Shown piece by piece: positions 1 to 12,418 of a stretch of 64,000 nucleotides of DNA. The DNA comes from Podocnemis expansa (Eukaryota > Chordata > Testudines > Podocnemididae): positions 29,252,373-29,316,372 of the forward strand of contig ML682005.1 in assembly GCA_007922195.1 (NCBI GenBank). Reading direction: 5' to 3'. The notes below the pieces were generated by a model. It had not been told where the DNA came from, ran no database searches, and saw nothing but the letters and a program-made list of their open reading frames with translations. Made by a program: the position numbers and the translations under genes. The stretch's first letter is position 1; each line of letters opens with the position of its first letter.

Positions 1-26
1 AGCCTCCAGTAACTGCCACACAGAGA

Positions 27-450
27 CATTGGCTACGTTCACACACAGGGGATTATTTCGATACCAGTTGTTTCAAAATAACTGGTATCGAAATAATGCC
101 TTATTTCAAAATAAGTTAATTCGAATTAAGAAAATGTTAATTCGAATTAAGGAAAAAAGCTCAAAGCGAAATAGCAGGTTCAGACAACAGTTATTTCGAA
201 ACAACCTCCGTCACCGTCACCGTCGTTTTGAAATAACATGTTCTGACGGGATTGTTTCAAAACAATTGTTTTGAAACAATGTTGCTTTGTCACCAAATGG
301 GGTTTAAGTTGTTTTGAAACAACACCGTTGTTTCAAAACAATGGAACCTGTTGTTTCGAAACAACGGTACGTCGTATGAACTTGGCTTTTCTTATTTCGA
401 AACAACCTCTGTTGTTTTGAAATAAGACTGCTGTGTGAACACACCCATTG
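27..450. mobile_element. Family-W MITE, TTTCGAAA-word type
   Basis: The element spans 32-445 and is flanked by a perfect 5-bp duplication CATTG (27-31 and 446-450). The left end reads GCTACGTTCACAC and the right end is the complement of GGTGTGTTCACAC, so the termini are inverted repeats. The interior is a series of TTATTTCGAAATAA-like palindromes and decayed forms (TTTTGAAA, TTTCAAAA). There is no coding capacity; the short frame here is low-complexity translation of the words. It must be mobilised in trans. The superfamily is not identified. Confidence 0.85.
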
Positions 451-1812
451 TGTGACTTGGCCTCACCAAACTCGAGGGTGCCCTGGCTATCAGTCAATGC
501 CTACTGAAGCCAGGTGTGTTGGGAAACTACATTGGCTATAACCCCATCCAATGCACCTCACAGTAACTCTGACCGAAGAATAACCCTGGTCCACCGATTT
601 GTCCAATTATGCTACTTAAATCAGAGGAGGAACAGGAAATGTCTCTAAGCAACAAGGTGGCTTTCTCTTGTGGCTGCACTGGACCCTGCTTGCATCCAGA
701 CCAGTTTCTGGTTCCTGCTGTGCTTCTTGCTCCTGCCTTACTCCCACCTGTGCTCCTGTTACCATTGTGCTTTTGCTCCACAATTGATCCTTGCCTCTCC
801 TCCTGCCATTATGCCTCACTGCCTAGCATCTGTGAACAGTCCTAGCTCTTACTCTGACTTCTGACCTTGACTCTGGCTTCGCCATTGGCTCTGACTTTCA
901 GTATTTAACCTTGGCTCAGACCTTCCTCACTGATTCTTGTTTCTCCTTCTTGATCCCTGGCTCTGGCACCTAGCAGTGGGCTCTGGTGCTCATCCTTGGC
1001 TTTGACCGGACATCTTGGATGCCTGCACTGCCCACTACACCTGACTCATTTTCTGACTACTAAATCAGACTGCCTACCTCCCAAGACTCATGAGAGCGTA
1101 CTACAGGAAGCAAGCCATCCCAGCACATTGAGGTATAGAGGACACATCCCACACTGAAGGAACAGTGATAGGCAGTAGTACCAGGAAGTTGATTTAGACT
1201 CCCTTCTGGGAGGGCCCCCTGTTCAGTGGTTAACTCACACAGGGCCCTGATCTGGGACTAGTAAGAAAACAAGCAGGAAAACAAGGGACTAGAGGTCAGG
1301 TGTGCCAATCACTCAATCACCCAGGTTTTGAAACAGCGTGTTACAGTCTCAAACACAAGACCTTTTACTATTAATTGTTTGGACATCATACACTATCTTA
1401 CCAGTTAACACTTACAAGCATCTTTGTCTACCTTTACATATAAGAACAGGGGCTACTTCCCCATTGCCTTACACTTTCTGCAATCATTTATAACTGTGCT
1501 GAGTTTAAAATATTGCTATTCTGATTTTCAACCTTTATATTTGTGATCCCACCCCCCCACCCCCAAAAAAAAGAATGGAGGTGCAGACCTCTTTCGAATT
1601 CTTAGATATAGTCTGCAGACCTTCATGGTTCCATGCATCACAGGGTGAAAACCACTGGTGTAAATGATTTCAGTAGGTGTGAGAGCAGTGGAGAATATGG
1701 GCCACTGCATTTTAATGGTCGTAACCCATTCTACCTATCCATAATTCTCCTTTATAAAAGTGATAAATGTACAACCAGAACCAACCCCCACATTGCCAGA
1801 GAGATGTACTAG
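451..1812. other. No gene recognised
   Basis: This stretch is single-copy looking. Positions 640-1080 are pyrimidine-rich with loose repeats of CTCTGACTT-like words, possibly a decayed LTR or other old repeat. The overlapping short frames on both strands show no recognisable domain. Confidence 0.5.
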
Positions 1813-2049
1813 ATCAATAGTTCTCAGTCTGTAGTATGTGTACCACTAGTGGTATACCAGACACAGGTTGAGGCTCCATGTGACAGCCAGCTGCTTCCCC
1901 CAGCCCTAGCTCCCAGCTGAAAGGTGTGAGGCAGTGAGCTACTACAGGGTTTGGGGTACTTATCTGGGCACTTTGGGGTCCTTATTAAAATTTTCAGACA
2001 TTAAGAGGGACTTGTTACTTAAAAGGTTGAGAAACACTAGACTAGATGA
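1805..2049. mobile_element. hAT-type MITE, old
   Basis: The left end reads about CAATAGTTCTCAGTCTG and the right end GGTTGAGAAACACTAG, an imperfect inverted pair of the CAGTGTTTCTCAACC type typical of hAT elements. The flanks ACTAGATC and ACTAGATG differ by one base and fit an 8-bp target duplication. The element is about 230 bp, has no ORF, and exact ends are uncertain by one or two bases. Confidence 0.6.
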
Positions 2050-2375
2050 TCTATTAGGTCTTTCCTATGTGTAGCTTCCATCATTTTATATAACCTATAC
2101 TATAAAATCTAATATCCTAGATATATAATTTCATGGGACAAGATTCTCCCAGAGTTCTACATCACTTTTTCTTGGATCTCCTGAGCACTTTACTTAGTTT
2201 AACATGGCATGCTTGATATGAGCACCATAGGTTGGAACACGTGTCTATGCTTTCATTATTTTAAAATAGTCTAATTTTACTGTCATCTTGTGCTTACAGT
2301 TCAGGGGTGAGGTGTACTTGTGCCCTCTCTCTCCACTTTCCCCCACCCCAATTCATGAAAATTTCTTTTAGGTGA

Positions 2376-2830
2376 CATCAGCTATGTCTACACACACATC
2401 GTTATTTCAAAATAAGGATTTCAAAATTAGTTATTTCGAAATAAAGTCCTTATTTCGAAATAAGTTAATTAGAATTAACAAAATGTTAATTCGAATTAAG
2501 GGAAAGCCTGCTTTTGAAATGGCTGTTATTTCAAAATGGTTATTTCAAAATAAGGCCGTTTGGACATGTTGTTTTGAAACAGATGTTTCAAAACAATGGT
2601 GGTGTTTCAAAACAACATGTCCAAACGGCCTTATTTCGAAATAACCATTTTGAAATAACAGCCGTTTCAAAACAATCAGGGTTCAACCTGTTTCGAAACA
2701 ACGGTTCTTATTTCGAAAGGATGGGATCCGTCCTTTCGAAATAAGAAAACGTCATGTAGACCAAATTTCTTTTATTTTGAAATAACCAGTGTTATTTTGA
2801 AATAAAAGTGCTGTGTAGACATAGCCATCA
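2376..2830. mobile_element. Family-W MITE, TTTCGAAA-word type
   Basis: The element spans 2381-2825 between perfect 5-bp duplications CATCA (2376-2380 and 2826-2830). The left terminus GCTATGTCTACAC and the right terminus GTGTAGACATAGC are exact inverted repeats. Because the left flank ends in A and not G, this copy shows the inverted repeat starts at GCTATG. The interior holds many TTATTTCGAAATAA-like palindromes, plus long mirrored stretches around 2550-2660. Confidence 0.9.
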
Positions 2831-4627
2831 AGATCTACACATTTCTCAGAGTAGAATCTCATGATTCACCCTGCTTTAAGACTAGATCATAAGGTGACAG
2901 CACCCCCCTTTCCCAAACCATGTACCTCTAACAAGTCTAGTTTGGTTTGACCCCTGCTACAGAATCCTTACTGGGAGCTATGACCAACAGCAAATGCATT
3001 AATTAAAAAAACCAAAAAAACCAAACCAAAACAAACAAAAAAAAAACCAACAAAAATGGCTTGTTCAAAACAAAATGTGATTCATTTATCCTTATGAATC
3101 TCACCAGCTGGGAGAAAAGCCTTAAAAACAACAAAGGCTAAACCACAAATTACCTTACTTAAGCTTAAGTTTTCCTTATCAGTTTTAAAATGCACTGCTT
3201 GATGTATATGCTTTCTGCATGGCAACTGTGACAGTCTGACTCCCACACATCCCCAATCAGTGCATGTCTCCCTGAGGATACAGAATGTCTTTTATCCATT
3301 TCAAGTTCCTCTGTGTGAAAATTCTCCCCCAAAAATCTCCTGAGGTTTTAAGTTCCTGGTCTGATCTGATTTACACATTTCTCCAGAGGGTTTTTCAACA
3401 GTAAATTACCAAAATTGTCCATTTGTGCACCAAGAATAGGGCTGTGATTACATCCATTATTTTGCCTTCCTGTGCGATTTAACCCTTAGTGACATTTTAT
3501 CAGTAACACGATAACTCTCAAACCCACAGAGATATATGCAACATTCATAGAAATGAAATCAGATACCTTCCACATTCTTCACATCTCCCCCCACCTACTG
3601 CTCTAGATTGTCTATTGCACTCTCCTGCTAAATTTTATCATAACACTAGACTATAAGAACACTGAAGCAGGAGAGGGTTTTTTCACCACATTTTTCTAAT
3701 TCCTAGCACAATTCAGCCCTGATCCTTGGCTGGAGCTTTGACACTGCTGTAATGCCAATAGTAATTTAAAAGTAGGGATAATAACACTCAGCCTGACTTT
3801 GGGTAAATTTGTTTTTCTCAGATGCATGCCCATCTTTGATTTTATCATCAGAACATTTAAAACAGTCTCAGAGTGAATCAGGAATCAAGACATAATCTTG
3901 ACTATTTGACACAAAGCAGGTGGAAAGGCAGTTTAAGTAACTTTCTGGGAATTCTCTTTGCATACGAAGAATTTCTGGGTGGCCCAGAGACTCCAAAATA
4001 GCTCTTTGCCTCTATGATGTAGGCACCACAAATAGAGAAAAGGGAAGATTACAGTATGGCAGTCCTCAAACAGTAGAAAGGACTGTGGGGGACACATGCA
4101 GTGGAAATTAGTTAGAGAAGCCCTTAAGGTTCTTCAATATAAGCCAGTGTCCCCAGCCTCTCTGAGAACTGAGGGACCACAGAAGTGATATACAACCACC
4201 TTCACTGCCAGCACAATTTATATGAACAAATGGCCTGTAATTTTGAGTGTCGAACTTTAGAAATATACAGGTGATTCTATGAGCACCCTCATACCAATTC
4301 CAATCAGAGGAATCTATGGACTCTCAGCATCTCTGAAATTTAGATTCCAAAGATTAGATTTTGTTCTATACTCCTTCTTACATGTTTGTCATCCACTGCA
4401 TGCCTGCTGTGCTGGAGACTGCAGGAGATGGTGTGTTTCTTATAATGCCTCTGTGCCCATTAAGGCCAACACCACAGTGTGAGACCTTTTATCTAGGGAG
4501 AATCCTCAGAGCTGTGTTGCAGGCTCTTCTAGATTTCTGGTCCTTTTTTTGCCATCAAAACTGATTCCAAAGAAAGAGACTGGCCCAGGTGTCTACTATC
4601 GGATTCTCAAAATTAGAGAGCTCTTAA
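2831..4627. other. No gene recognised
   Basis: The sequence is AT-rich and mostly unique looking, with an A/C-rich simple stretch at about 3003-3052. Short frames near 4279-4564 carry no domain signature and I do not consider them genes. Confidence 0.5.
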
Positions 4628-4673
4628 AACAAAACAAAACCAACCAACCAACCAACCAACCAACCAACCCACC
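4628..4673. repeat. (CCAA)n microsatellite
   Basis: An AAAAC run passes into tandem CCAA units and ends in CCCACC. Confidence 0.9.
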
Positions 4674-5006
4674 CTAAGGTTTTTCCAAGCATTTAGTAGC
4701 ACTGACCTAACCATTCTTAGTGAAGTCCTGGTTACTCCAACAAATGTGAATGGAAGTAGAACTTCTGAAAATCCCAGCCAAAGTGTTAGGAGATGTGCAA
4801 GTTTTCTGAGAAAACAGTGCAGACCTCATGTTCATCAAGGTCAAGAAGAACAATTAGTCTTATTTACACAGTATATGAAACATATAATTGGTGATTTGTT
4901 GAAGCAGACTGAGGAGAGGGAATTCTGGAACTATTCTGGAATAAATTTTTGTGGTGGGTTAGCTTGTAGTTTACATCAATTGTTGAGCCGAAAGAATTTT
5001 GCCATT

Positions 5007-5092
5007 AAAAAAAACAAAACAAAACAAACAAAACAAACAAACAAACAAACAAAAAACAAATAAAAAACAAAACAAAACAAAAAAAACAGGGT
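5007..5092. repeat. (AAAC)n-rich low-complexity tract
   Basis: About 85 bp of A-runs punctuated by single C. It could be an expanded poly-A tail, but no retroposon body was recognised next to it. Confidence 0.85.
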
Positions 5093-5224
5093 TTTGAGAG
5101 AGAATTAAGTGCATTTTGGGTTCACTCCCCATTCTGGACATTACCAGTACTCTACTTTTCTGCCTTAGGGATCTATATGACACAATTACTGTGCTAGCTA
5201 AAGTGTATCATAATCACTAAAATA

Positions 5225-5395
5225 TTTGTCCTCCTAGTACCTTTTTGAGACAAGGGAGTGTTATCCCCAGAGGTGGGGGAACTGAGAGTCAAAAATCAAA
5301 CTAACCTGCCCGGTGTCACAAAGGGAATCTGCTGTGGATGAGGGACTTGAAACCAGGTATTCTAAGTCCAGTCTAGCATCTTGCCCAATAAATTG
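5225..5395 (+). mobile_element. MIR-like SINE fragment
   Basis: The stretch contains, in MIR order, words resembling TTATCCCCA, GGGGAACTGAG, AACCTGCCCGGTGTCAC and AACCAGGTATTCTAAGTCCAGT, matching the central and 3' parts of MIR as known from amniotes. It is degenerate and lacks the 5' tRNA-related part. Confidence 0.6.
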
Positions 5396-5500
5396 GTGGT
5401 TTTTAACTAGGGAACTATTAAAAAAAAAGTTTTGAAGTTCTACCCCTGGGTGTACCCAGAGGCTCTTCCAGGGGGTACATGAACTCTTCTAGATTTGCCT
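5388..5500. mobile_element. hAT-like terminal fragment
   Basis: It contains GGTTTTTAACTAGGGAAC and later GGGGGTACATGAACTC, resembling the left end and interior of a non-autonomous hAT. No right terminus or duplication was found. Confidence 0.3.
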
Positions 5501-6904
5501 AGTTTTACAACTAGCAAAAATGCACTAGCAAACTCAGTACATACTAAAATCTCATATAGATCATAAATAACTTGCATATTCTGCTCTATATAATGCACAC
5601 TGAAATGTAAGCACAATGTTTATATTCAGATTGATTTATTTTATAATTATATGGCAAAATGAGAAAGCTAGACATGCTCCAGTAATGGTATGCTGTAAGA
5701 ATTTTGTATTTCAATGTCTGAGTGTGTAAGCAAGTAGTTTTTAAGTGAGGCAAAGCTTGAGGGAAGATGAGCAAAATCAGATTCCTGAAAGAGAGATAGT
5801 GGTCTGGAAAGGTTGAAAGCAACTGCAATAGAGAATTCTTCCTCTCATGGCATACTTTTTTGCTGGATGTTTAAAACAGATTAAAAATGGACTTTCTGAA
5901 AATAGAAGGCAGGCAAACTGATTGCTAAAAGCCTATTAAAAGTGTTTCACAAGAAGTAAGATCCCCTCTACAGTACCTATTTATCCTGGCAAAGGAAAGA
6001 CCTATAGGAACAGACAATCTGCTAGGTGGCCTCTGTAACAAAGTGTGTTGCCAGTGGACTGGAGAGTCTGCAGCTAAACCAGACCTGATTACAAGATGAA
6101 CTCCACCTGCAAGGAGTTGCTTGATTTCAATATAAGAGGCAGCAGAAATCTGAAGGGAAGGATGTGGGTGAGAATGCAGTTAAGGGTAGGTAGCTGGTAT
6201 GCTAAGGAAACAAAACAATGCTAAGGTGCTTTAGTTAGTTTGAAGAAGGGAGAAAGATTAGATCACACAGAGACAGTGAACTGTGACACAACTCTGGGAG
6301 ACAGGGCTTGGAACAATCTTACACTCTTCTCCCAGCTGAGAGAAGACAAACACTGAACTTGACTTGGTGCCAAGAGGGTTAGTGTGTGAGAATTGAAAAA
6401 GTTGAACCCCAGCAGGTTAGGGATATTTTAGTTTTCCTTTGGACTGTGTAAGGGACTGCAACAAGCAGGGAGCTATAGAGGAAACCTTGATGATGAGGAC
6501 TTGCTCAGTAAGTGGCCACAGTGCTGCAGGTTTTATTAGTTATGTGCAGTCAGTACATACACCAAAAAATCATTAATACTCTTCTGTTAACCTGCTTGCC
6601 ATGGATTTTATTAGTGACAAAAAATTTAATTGGCTACCTGGCCTAAACAAAATAAAGCCTGAGATAATTTAATATATTTAGGGGAAGAGGAAATGTGAGA
6701 AGAAATCCCCAGAAATGACTAAAATGCAAAATACATCTTGGAGAGGATAACTCTACATTCTATTCACACAGTCACTGTTCATGCTTCAGTAAAAAATGTT
6801 ATACTTGTCATCTGCCAACATCTACATAAGGACCTCACTTCCATGTTCTATTGCTGACAACACCTAGCTGGGCAAAAAAAAATTATCCCTACTTCTGTTG
6901 TAAA
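5501..6904. other. No gene recognised
   Basis: Unique-looking AT-rich DNA. No domain-bearing frame, RNA gene or repeat was recognised. Confidence 0.5.
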
Positions 6905-7006
6905 TATGGGGGAACTTACATCTTGAAGTATCTGATGAAGTAGAATTTTCTCCCATGAAAGCTCACCCGATAAATAAATCTGTTAGTTTTTAAGTGCCAC
7001 AGGACT

Positions 7007-7450
7007 CCTTGGCTGGGTATGTCTACACTGCATTTTTTTTTTAATCAGGAGGCTTATTTTTTTTTAAAAAAAAATTATGCCTGTCCATGCAAGAATTTTA
7101 ATATTTTGAAATAAGTGATTTTTTATTTAAAAAAAAATGAAGCACTATTTCAAAATAACTTAACCTGGATTTATTTCAAAATATTGATCCTTTTGGAATA
7201 ACTATTTTGAAAAAAGCCATTCCAACCTGCAGAATAGGCTTTTTTTTTTTTTTTGAAATAATATCCCTATACTTTACATTGCCTTTCCCTATTTTGAAAT
7301 AGAGTCTAGTGAAGACTTTCTATTTTGAAATAATAATTCCTACTTTATTTTGAAATACAGTCTTCACTAGACTCCTATTTCAAAATAATAAATTCAAAAT
7401 AATGCTATTACAAAATAATTTTGTACTATCTGTGGCAGTGGAGACATAGC
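7007..7450. mobile_element. Family-W MITE, TTTYRAAA-word type, left of a pair
   Basis: The left end is near GGTATGTCTACACTGC and the right end is GGAGACATAGC at 7450. The interior words are mostly decayed (TATTTTGAAATA, TATTTCAAAATA), with T-runs. Its right end abuts the next copy. The outer flanks of the pair, CCTTG (7007-7011) and CTTTG (7895-7899), look like one 5-bp target duplication. Confidence 0.7.
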
Positions 7451-7899
7451 CACTCTTTCTACACTAGCAAATTAGTTTGAATTAAGGATCCTTAATTCAA
7501 ACTAATCTGAACCCTGTCTCCACTAGGCTTTGCCTAGTTTGAACTAATTTTTTTTTTAGTTTGAACTAAACAAAGGTTAGTTTGAGCTAGTTAGCTCAGC
7601 TGGTTAGTCCAAACTAACTGCTTAGTTCAAACTTATTTCAAAATTTAGTTCGAGTAGCACTATGTAGACATGTTAGTTCAAACTAAATAAGTTCAAACTT
7701 GTTGTTAGTTTGAACTAACTAGGGTTTTTTTAGTTTGAATTAGCTGCAATTTTTTAGTTTGAACTAAAAAGTTAGTTCAAACTAGAAAAAGCTCAGCTAG
7801 TTCAACCTAAAAATTAATTTGAACTAAAATGCCATGGTTAGTTTGAACTAACTTTGAACTACTTAGTTTGGAAGGTATTAGGTATAGACGTAGCCTTTG
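7451..7899. mobile_element. Family-W MITE, GTTYRAAC-word type, right of a pair
   Basis: It begins with a degraded terminus ending TTTCTACACTAGC and ends GTATAGACGTAGC at 7894. The interior words are TTAGTTTGAACTAA and TTAGTTCAAACTAA, that is, the decayed forms of TTAGTTCGAACTAA. This word set differs from the copy directly to its left. Confidence 0.75.
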
Positions 7900-7945
7900 T
7901 TTTACTGGTCTAGACTAACACAGCTATCCCTTTGGAACTTTGCAT

Positions 7946-8680
7946 CCCAATATAGGGAGCTTTTTGACTGGCATAAGTATTGTCCTAAATGAGTCTTTAT
8001 TCCCCTAGTACTACTGCAGTGGAGTTTCTGGAAAGCAGCCATGTATTCCCTTGAGTGCTTGGATAGCTGGTAAAGTGGGCAGGCATTAAAAAAAAAAAAA
8101 GAGAAAGAGAGCGAACTAAAACATGGGCACCAAAAATCATAAAACTAGTTCCTAAAAATCAGATAGTTGAATAGTGCGGTCTGGAAAATCCTAACATATT
8201 GGATTATGGAAAGCTGATCTAGGGTCAAGTTCTCCCTCTCTGCACAAGGTTGAGAATTTCAATGAGAGTTTCCCATCTTTCCAAAGAGTATTCCAACAAT
8301 TGAGCTGTGAGATATTCAGATTTGGGGCTCCCTTGCTGAAGTTATTTCCGTGTGACTCAGTAATGAAAGAAAGATTATAACAAAGGGATTGGGCCCCGTG
8401 TCTCCACCTCCCAGATGAGTATGCAAATCACTGAATTGCAAAGTCATTCTCACTCTTACTATCTTTTTTGCCCGATAACTTGCCATTTCTGGATGAATAC
8501 TGAAATAGTTAAAGGCTTGGGCACCTATCTAACACAGAGGGGCAGGGCTTAGTATACACCTTTTGGAGCATGTACTATCGACCAGTTTATGCATCTCCCC
8601 GTCTAGCATCCTGGCACCTGTGATTTTTCTAGTATCTCAACTTAGGTGTCATGACACTCAGCATTGCAATATTTAAGTTT
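7946..8680. other. No gene recognised
   Basis: Unique-looking sequence with a short A-run near 8088. Nothing recognisable. Confidence 0.5.
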
Positions 8681-9039
8681 CTTTGGGTATGTCTACACTT
8701 GTAAGTTAATTCAAATTAAGGAGTCTTAATCTGAACTAATTTAATATCTGTCTACACTAGGCTTTCATTAGTTCGAATTAAGGAATTCCTTAATTTGAAC
8801 TAATAAAAGCTTAGAGTTTGAATTAGTAAGACCTGTCGGTTAGTTCAAAGTAAGGATGGTGTAGACTAGGATTAACCCTCAGTTTGAACTCAATAAATTC
8901 AAATTAAGGTCAGTTAGTTTGAATTAACAAAGTGGATTAATCCAACTTAATGTTAATTGTTAATTCAAACTAAACTTGAACTTATTAGTTTGAATTAACA
9001 AATTCAAACTAACTTTTTCTAGCGTAAACACAGCCTTTG
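8681..9039. mobile_element. Family-W MITE, ATTYRAAT-word type
   Basis: The element (8686-9034) lies between perfect duplications CTTTG (8681-8685 and 9035-9039). Termini are GGTATGTCTACAC and the complement of GCTGTGTTTACGC. Interior words are TTAGTTCGAATTAAG and TTAATTTGAACTAA. At about 350 bp it is the shortest complete copy in the window. Confidence 0.85.
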
Positions 9040-9689
9040 TGTATCTCATACTTAGATAACGGAGTGAGGGACATAGTATAAAAGCCAGAACACAATATAA
9101 TGTACACTGAATGTAATCACAGTCTGGTTGGTTAATCAAATTCTTAGATGAGAGTTACCATGAGTATTTCTTGATTCAGAGAAGCCTTTTATAATGTTGA
9201 GTGGCCATTTTAATAGACTGGTTTAAGCCATATGGATTTGGCACCAAATATAGAAAGAAAATGAATGACTGCACTAACTTCAACTGCTACTATTTGGGTA
9301 AAAGTCTCTCCCACTATGGAAATATCCTTTAAAGGAGTAATGAGTAAAGGATGTTCATGTTCACCATTTATATCTATTTCCTCTGGCAACAGAACTACTA
9401 GATAAAAAAAAAAAAGAAAAGAAAAGAATAGCCTAATATAAATATTACAGAAACCAAACCAGACATCACAGAGTGAAAATAGAATTATTAAAAGCTGTTG
9501 GTTGTGAGAGTCACAATACGAAATTTGTCAAATACGAAAAATATTTATCTTCAGTTTTTGAGAAGCTGAAAAGTTAAGGGTTTTTAGGGGGGAAAAGTGA
9601 AAAATGTTAATATTCTTAAATTTTTTTTCTGTAGAAAACAAAATGTATTTTTGGTCAACACTAGTTTTGAGTCAGGCACATTAAATTCT
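9040..9689. other. No gene recognised
   Basis: AT-rich unique-looking DNA with an A/G tract near 9404-9427. Confidence 0.5.
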
Positions 9690-10345
9690 TTAACAACTAA
9701 TGGGTGTGTCAGAGAAGTAGCCAAAGATAAGGGCTACTGAGGGATTGGTAGATAGGATCCCACGGGTAACATATCTTAGAGGAAAAACAACTGAAGACAG
9801 TTGACATTTTTTCGAAGAGGCATCATTAAGGGCACAAGAACAAACTACTCCACTGAAGAGTAAGTATAGGAAGTATAGCAGGAGACCACCGTGGCTTAAC
9901 CAGGAGATTTTCAATAATCTAAAAATAAAGAAAGAATCCTACTGAAAGTGGAAACTAGGTCAAATTACAAAGGATAACTATAAACAAATAACAATTAAGT
10001 AAGGGGAAAAAAACAGAAAGGACAAGGTACAAACCACCTGAAAGCATAATGAGTAACAAGAAAACATTTTTCAAATAGATTAGAAACAAGAGGAAGGCTA
10101 AGTACAGCATAGGACTGTTAATCAGCAAGGAGGGATAAACAATAACAGAAAATGTGGAAAGGGCAGACAAACTAAACGATTTCTTTGTTTCAATCTTCAC
10201 AGAGAGGGTTGTTTGGTGATTGTAGGTGAGAACAGTAAAAATGGGATAGAATCAGAAGCTAAAACAGGGACAAAAAGAATTAAAAATTACTTAGACAAGT
10301 TAGTTGTCTTCAGATCACCAGGGCCTGATGTTATGCACCCTAGAA
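9690..10345 (+). pseudogene. CR1 ORF2 fragment (linker to early RT)
   Basis: The plus strand reads, through stops and frameshifts, like CR1 ORF2 between the endonuclease and the reverse transcriptase. PRWLNQEIFNN-like residues lie near 9890, KWKLGQITKDNYK-like residues near 9945, and the RT-entry motif PGPDVMHPR at 10319-10342. It stops exactly where a hAT terminus begins (10346). It is an old, dead copy. The next part of the ORF lies in reverse orientation at 12051-12418. Confidence 0.8.
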
Positions 10346-12050
10346 CAGAGGTTCCCAACCTTTTCTCTGCTGTGGCACACCTTGATACCTTCATTTTTCT
10401 TGAGGCATACCAGCATTAAAACACTCATTAATATTCAAATTAACTCAAAATAGCATGAATATTTGTGAACCACAGCACACTGCTTGGGAAGGGTTGCTAT
10501 GTGGGCTGGAAAGGGTAGCATGGCAGGGCAGGGGTGGCAAGAAAGGAGAAGGGTAGCTATGTGGGGAGCAGCACAAAGGTGGGAAGGGAGAACAGGAGTG
10601 GCATTGTGAGGTGGCAAGGGGGACCTGGGGAATGGGAGGGTAGGGCAGAGGACCCTGGCATAGCATCCATTTCCCCCCTTCTCCCAAGTGGCTCCTTGCC
10701 ACCCAGGGCAGACCCTCACCCCACAGCAGCTCCCTCCCACCCAAGTGGGTCCTATCCTGTCCCCCACAGCCTGCTGCTGCCTATGATGAACCCTGCCATC
10801 ACTGCAGGGGCCAGAGCTAGACCCCTGGGCCCCATCTCATCAAACCCTCACCAGCCACCACAGAGTTCTCACCAGGGCCCCTGCAGGCCTTGCTGTGGTC
10901 CCGCCTACCCTATCCCCTTGCCCCTGCCATGGCCCCCATCATTCTTTCCCCCATGGGTAGATTTTTAAGCTGCCCCTGGAAGAGGCAGATAGGAAAATCC
11001 ACTTCTGCCCCCAACCCGATCCAGCTCCAGTCACTGGTGCCAGGGCCAGATACTTCTACCTGCACCCCAGGGTCCCCGGCTGGGACTGGATCCTGCCATC
11101 ATTGGTGTTCCTGGGAGGGACACACCACATCAGGGCTGCTGCCAGACCCCTCTGAGGACCCCTGGCCAGGACTGCAATACGACTGCTGGTGCCTCTGGGG
11201 ACCCTTGGCCGGGGAGGCTTGGGCAGTCACTGCTGCCAGCTATAAGCCAGCCAGGGCCAGGGCCAATGGCCCCAGGGACTGAAGAGCAGGGCCATGGCCA
11301 CTGCTGACACCCTGGAGCGAGGCCAGATTTAGGGCTACCAGATATCAAAGCATGGAAAGGAGGACAGGGAAGTATATAAAGGAGGACATTGGAGGACACA
11401 TCAAGAAAGTGTAGTATTAATGTAATATTCTTCTCTTTTTAGGGGGCTCTGGAACGCTTTCCCCTAAAAGTAAGGTATTCTGTGGCATTCTAGCATACTT
11501 GAACCCCTATAAGTAAAAAGCCAGACAAAATCATGTATTTTAATATACCTGCCAGACAGAGGACATGAAGGTAAAAAGGAAGACATGTCCTCCTTTTGCC
11601 TGATGTCTGGTAACCCTAGCCAGACTGGGGCCATGGCTGCCACTGCCAGTTCCAGGTACCCACAGGGCTGTCTCTAGGGTGGGGTGGCCATCCAGGGCCC
11701 CGCACTTTGGGGCACCCATGCAGCCACACTGCTGCCCCCCCCCCCATGCTGGAGACCGGGAGAGCGCCCAAAAGGGCGGCCTGGTGCAGTGCTGCTGGTC
11801 TGCCTGCCTCTCCCCCCCCAGCCATGTGCACTGCTCTGGGCTCCATGCTGGAGCAACGGGGACGGGGAGGGAGGCAGTGTGGAGCTGATGTTGCTGCTCC
11901 CCACCCCTGTGCTGGCCACGCTGCCTCCCTCCCCCTTCCCTGCTGTTCCACCACAGAGCCCAGAGCAGTGAGCATGGCAGGGGCATGGGGGGGGGGGGCA
12001 GACCGGCAGTGCTGCACTGGGTCGCCCTTTTGACCAGTTGGGAACCACTG
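10346..12050. mobile_element. hAT-type non-autonomous element, copy 1
   Basis: Termini are CAGAGGTTCCCAACC and GTTGGGAACCACTG, an inverted pair of the hAT kind. The interior (about 10480-11330 and 11630-12040) is GC-rich. From about 11765 to 12040 it is an imperfect palindrome with mirrored words such as CAGTGCTGCTGGTCTGCC and GGCAGACCGGCAGTGCTGC. Flanks CCCTAGAA (left) and GTCTAGAT (right) do not match each other; the left flank instead matches the complement of the flank of copy 2. The long GC frames are shadows of composition. Confidence 0.8.
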
Positions 12051-12418
12051 GTCTAGATATACCACATCTACCACTTCCCCTCTATCCATGACACTTGTTA
12101 CCCCATCATTGAAAGCTATTGGCTTATTTGACACAGATTTGTTACTTACAAATCCATGCTCACTATTGGTTGACAACTTATTCTCTTCTAGATATTTGCT
12201 AAATTATTCCTTATTTATTTGCTCCATTATTTTTTCTGGAGCAGAGGTTAAGCTAACTGATATATAATTGCTTGGGTTGTCCTTAATTCCTTTTGTTACA
12301 GATGGGCACTATGCTCTTTTCCAGTCCTCTGGGATCTCTCCAGTCTTCCATGACTTTTCAATGATAATAGCCAATGCTATTAGATATCTCCTGAGTCAGC
12401 TCCTTGAATATTCTAGGG
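12051..12418 (-). pseudogene. CR1 ORF2 fragment, inverted relative to both neighbours
   Basis: Read on the minus strand this is the CR1 reverse transcriptase: IFKELTQEI-like start at 12410, PEDWKRA near 12325, SLTSAPEKIMEQ near 12240, SEHGF near 12160, and DVVYLD near 12055. These are the residues that should follow the MHPR at 10342. The flanking CR1 pieces (9690-10345 and 13036-13620) are on the plus strand, so this piece has been flipped. Confidence 0.85.

Larger units (their letters stand above)
6905..7942 (+). mobile_element. Interspersed repeat split by a family-W pair
   Basis: The left part (6905-7010) has GATGAAGTAGAATTTTC, AAATCTGTTAGTTTTTAAG and GTGCCACAGGACTCC. The right part (about 7900-7942) has GGTCTAGACTAACACAGC and TATCCCTTTGGAACT. 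The same words occur contiguously in the copy at 45123-45358, so this was one repeat interrupted by 7012-7894. I do not assign the repeat to a named family. Confidence 0.6.
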
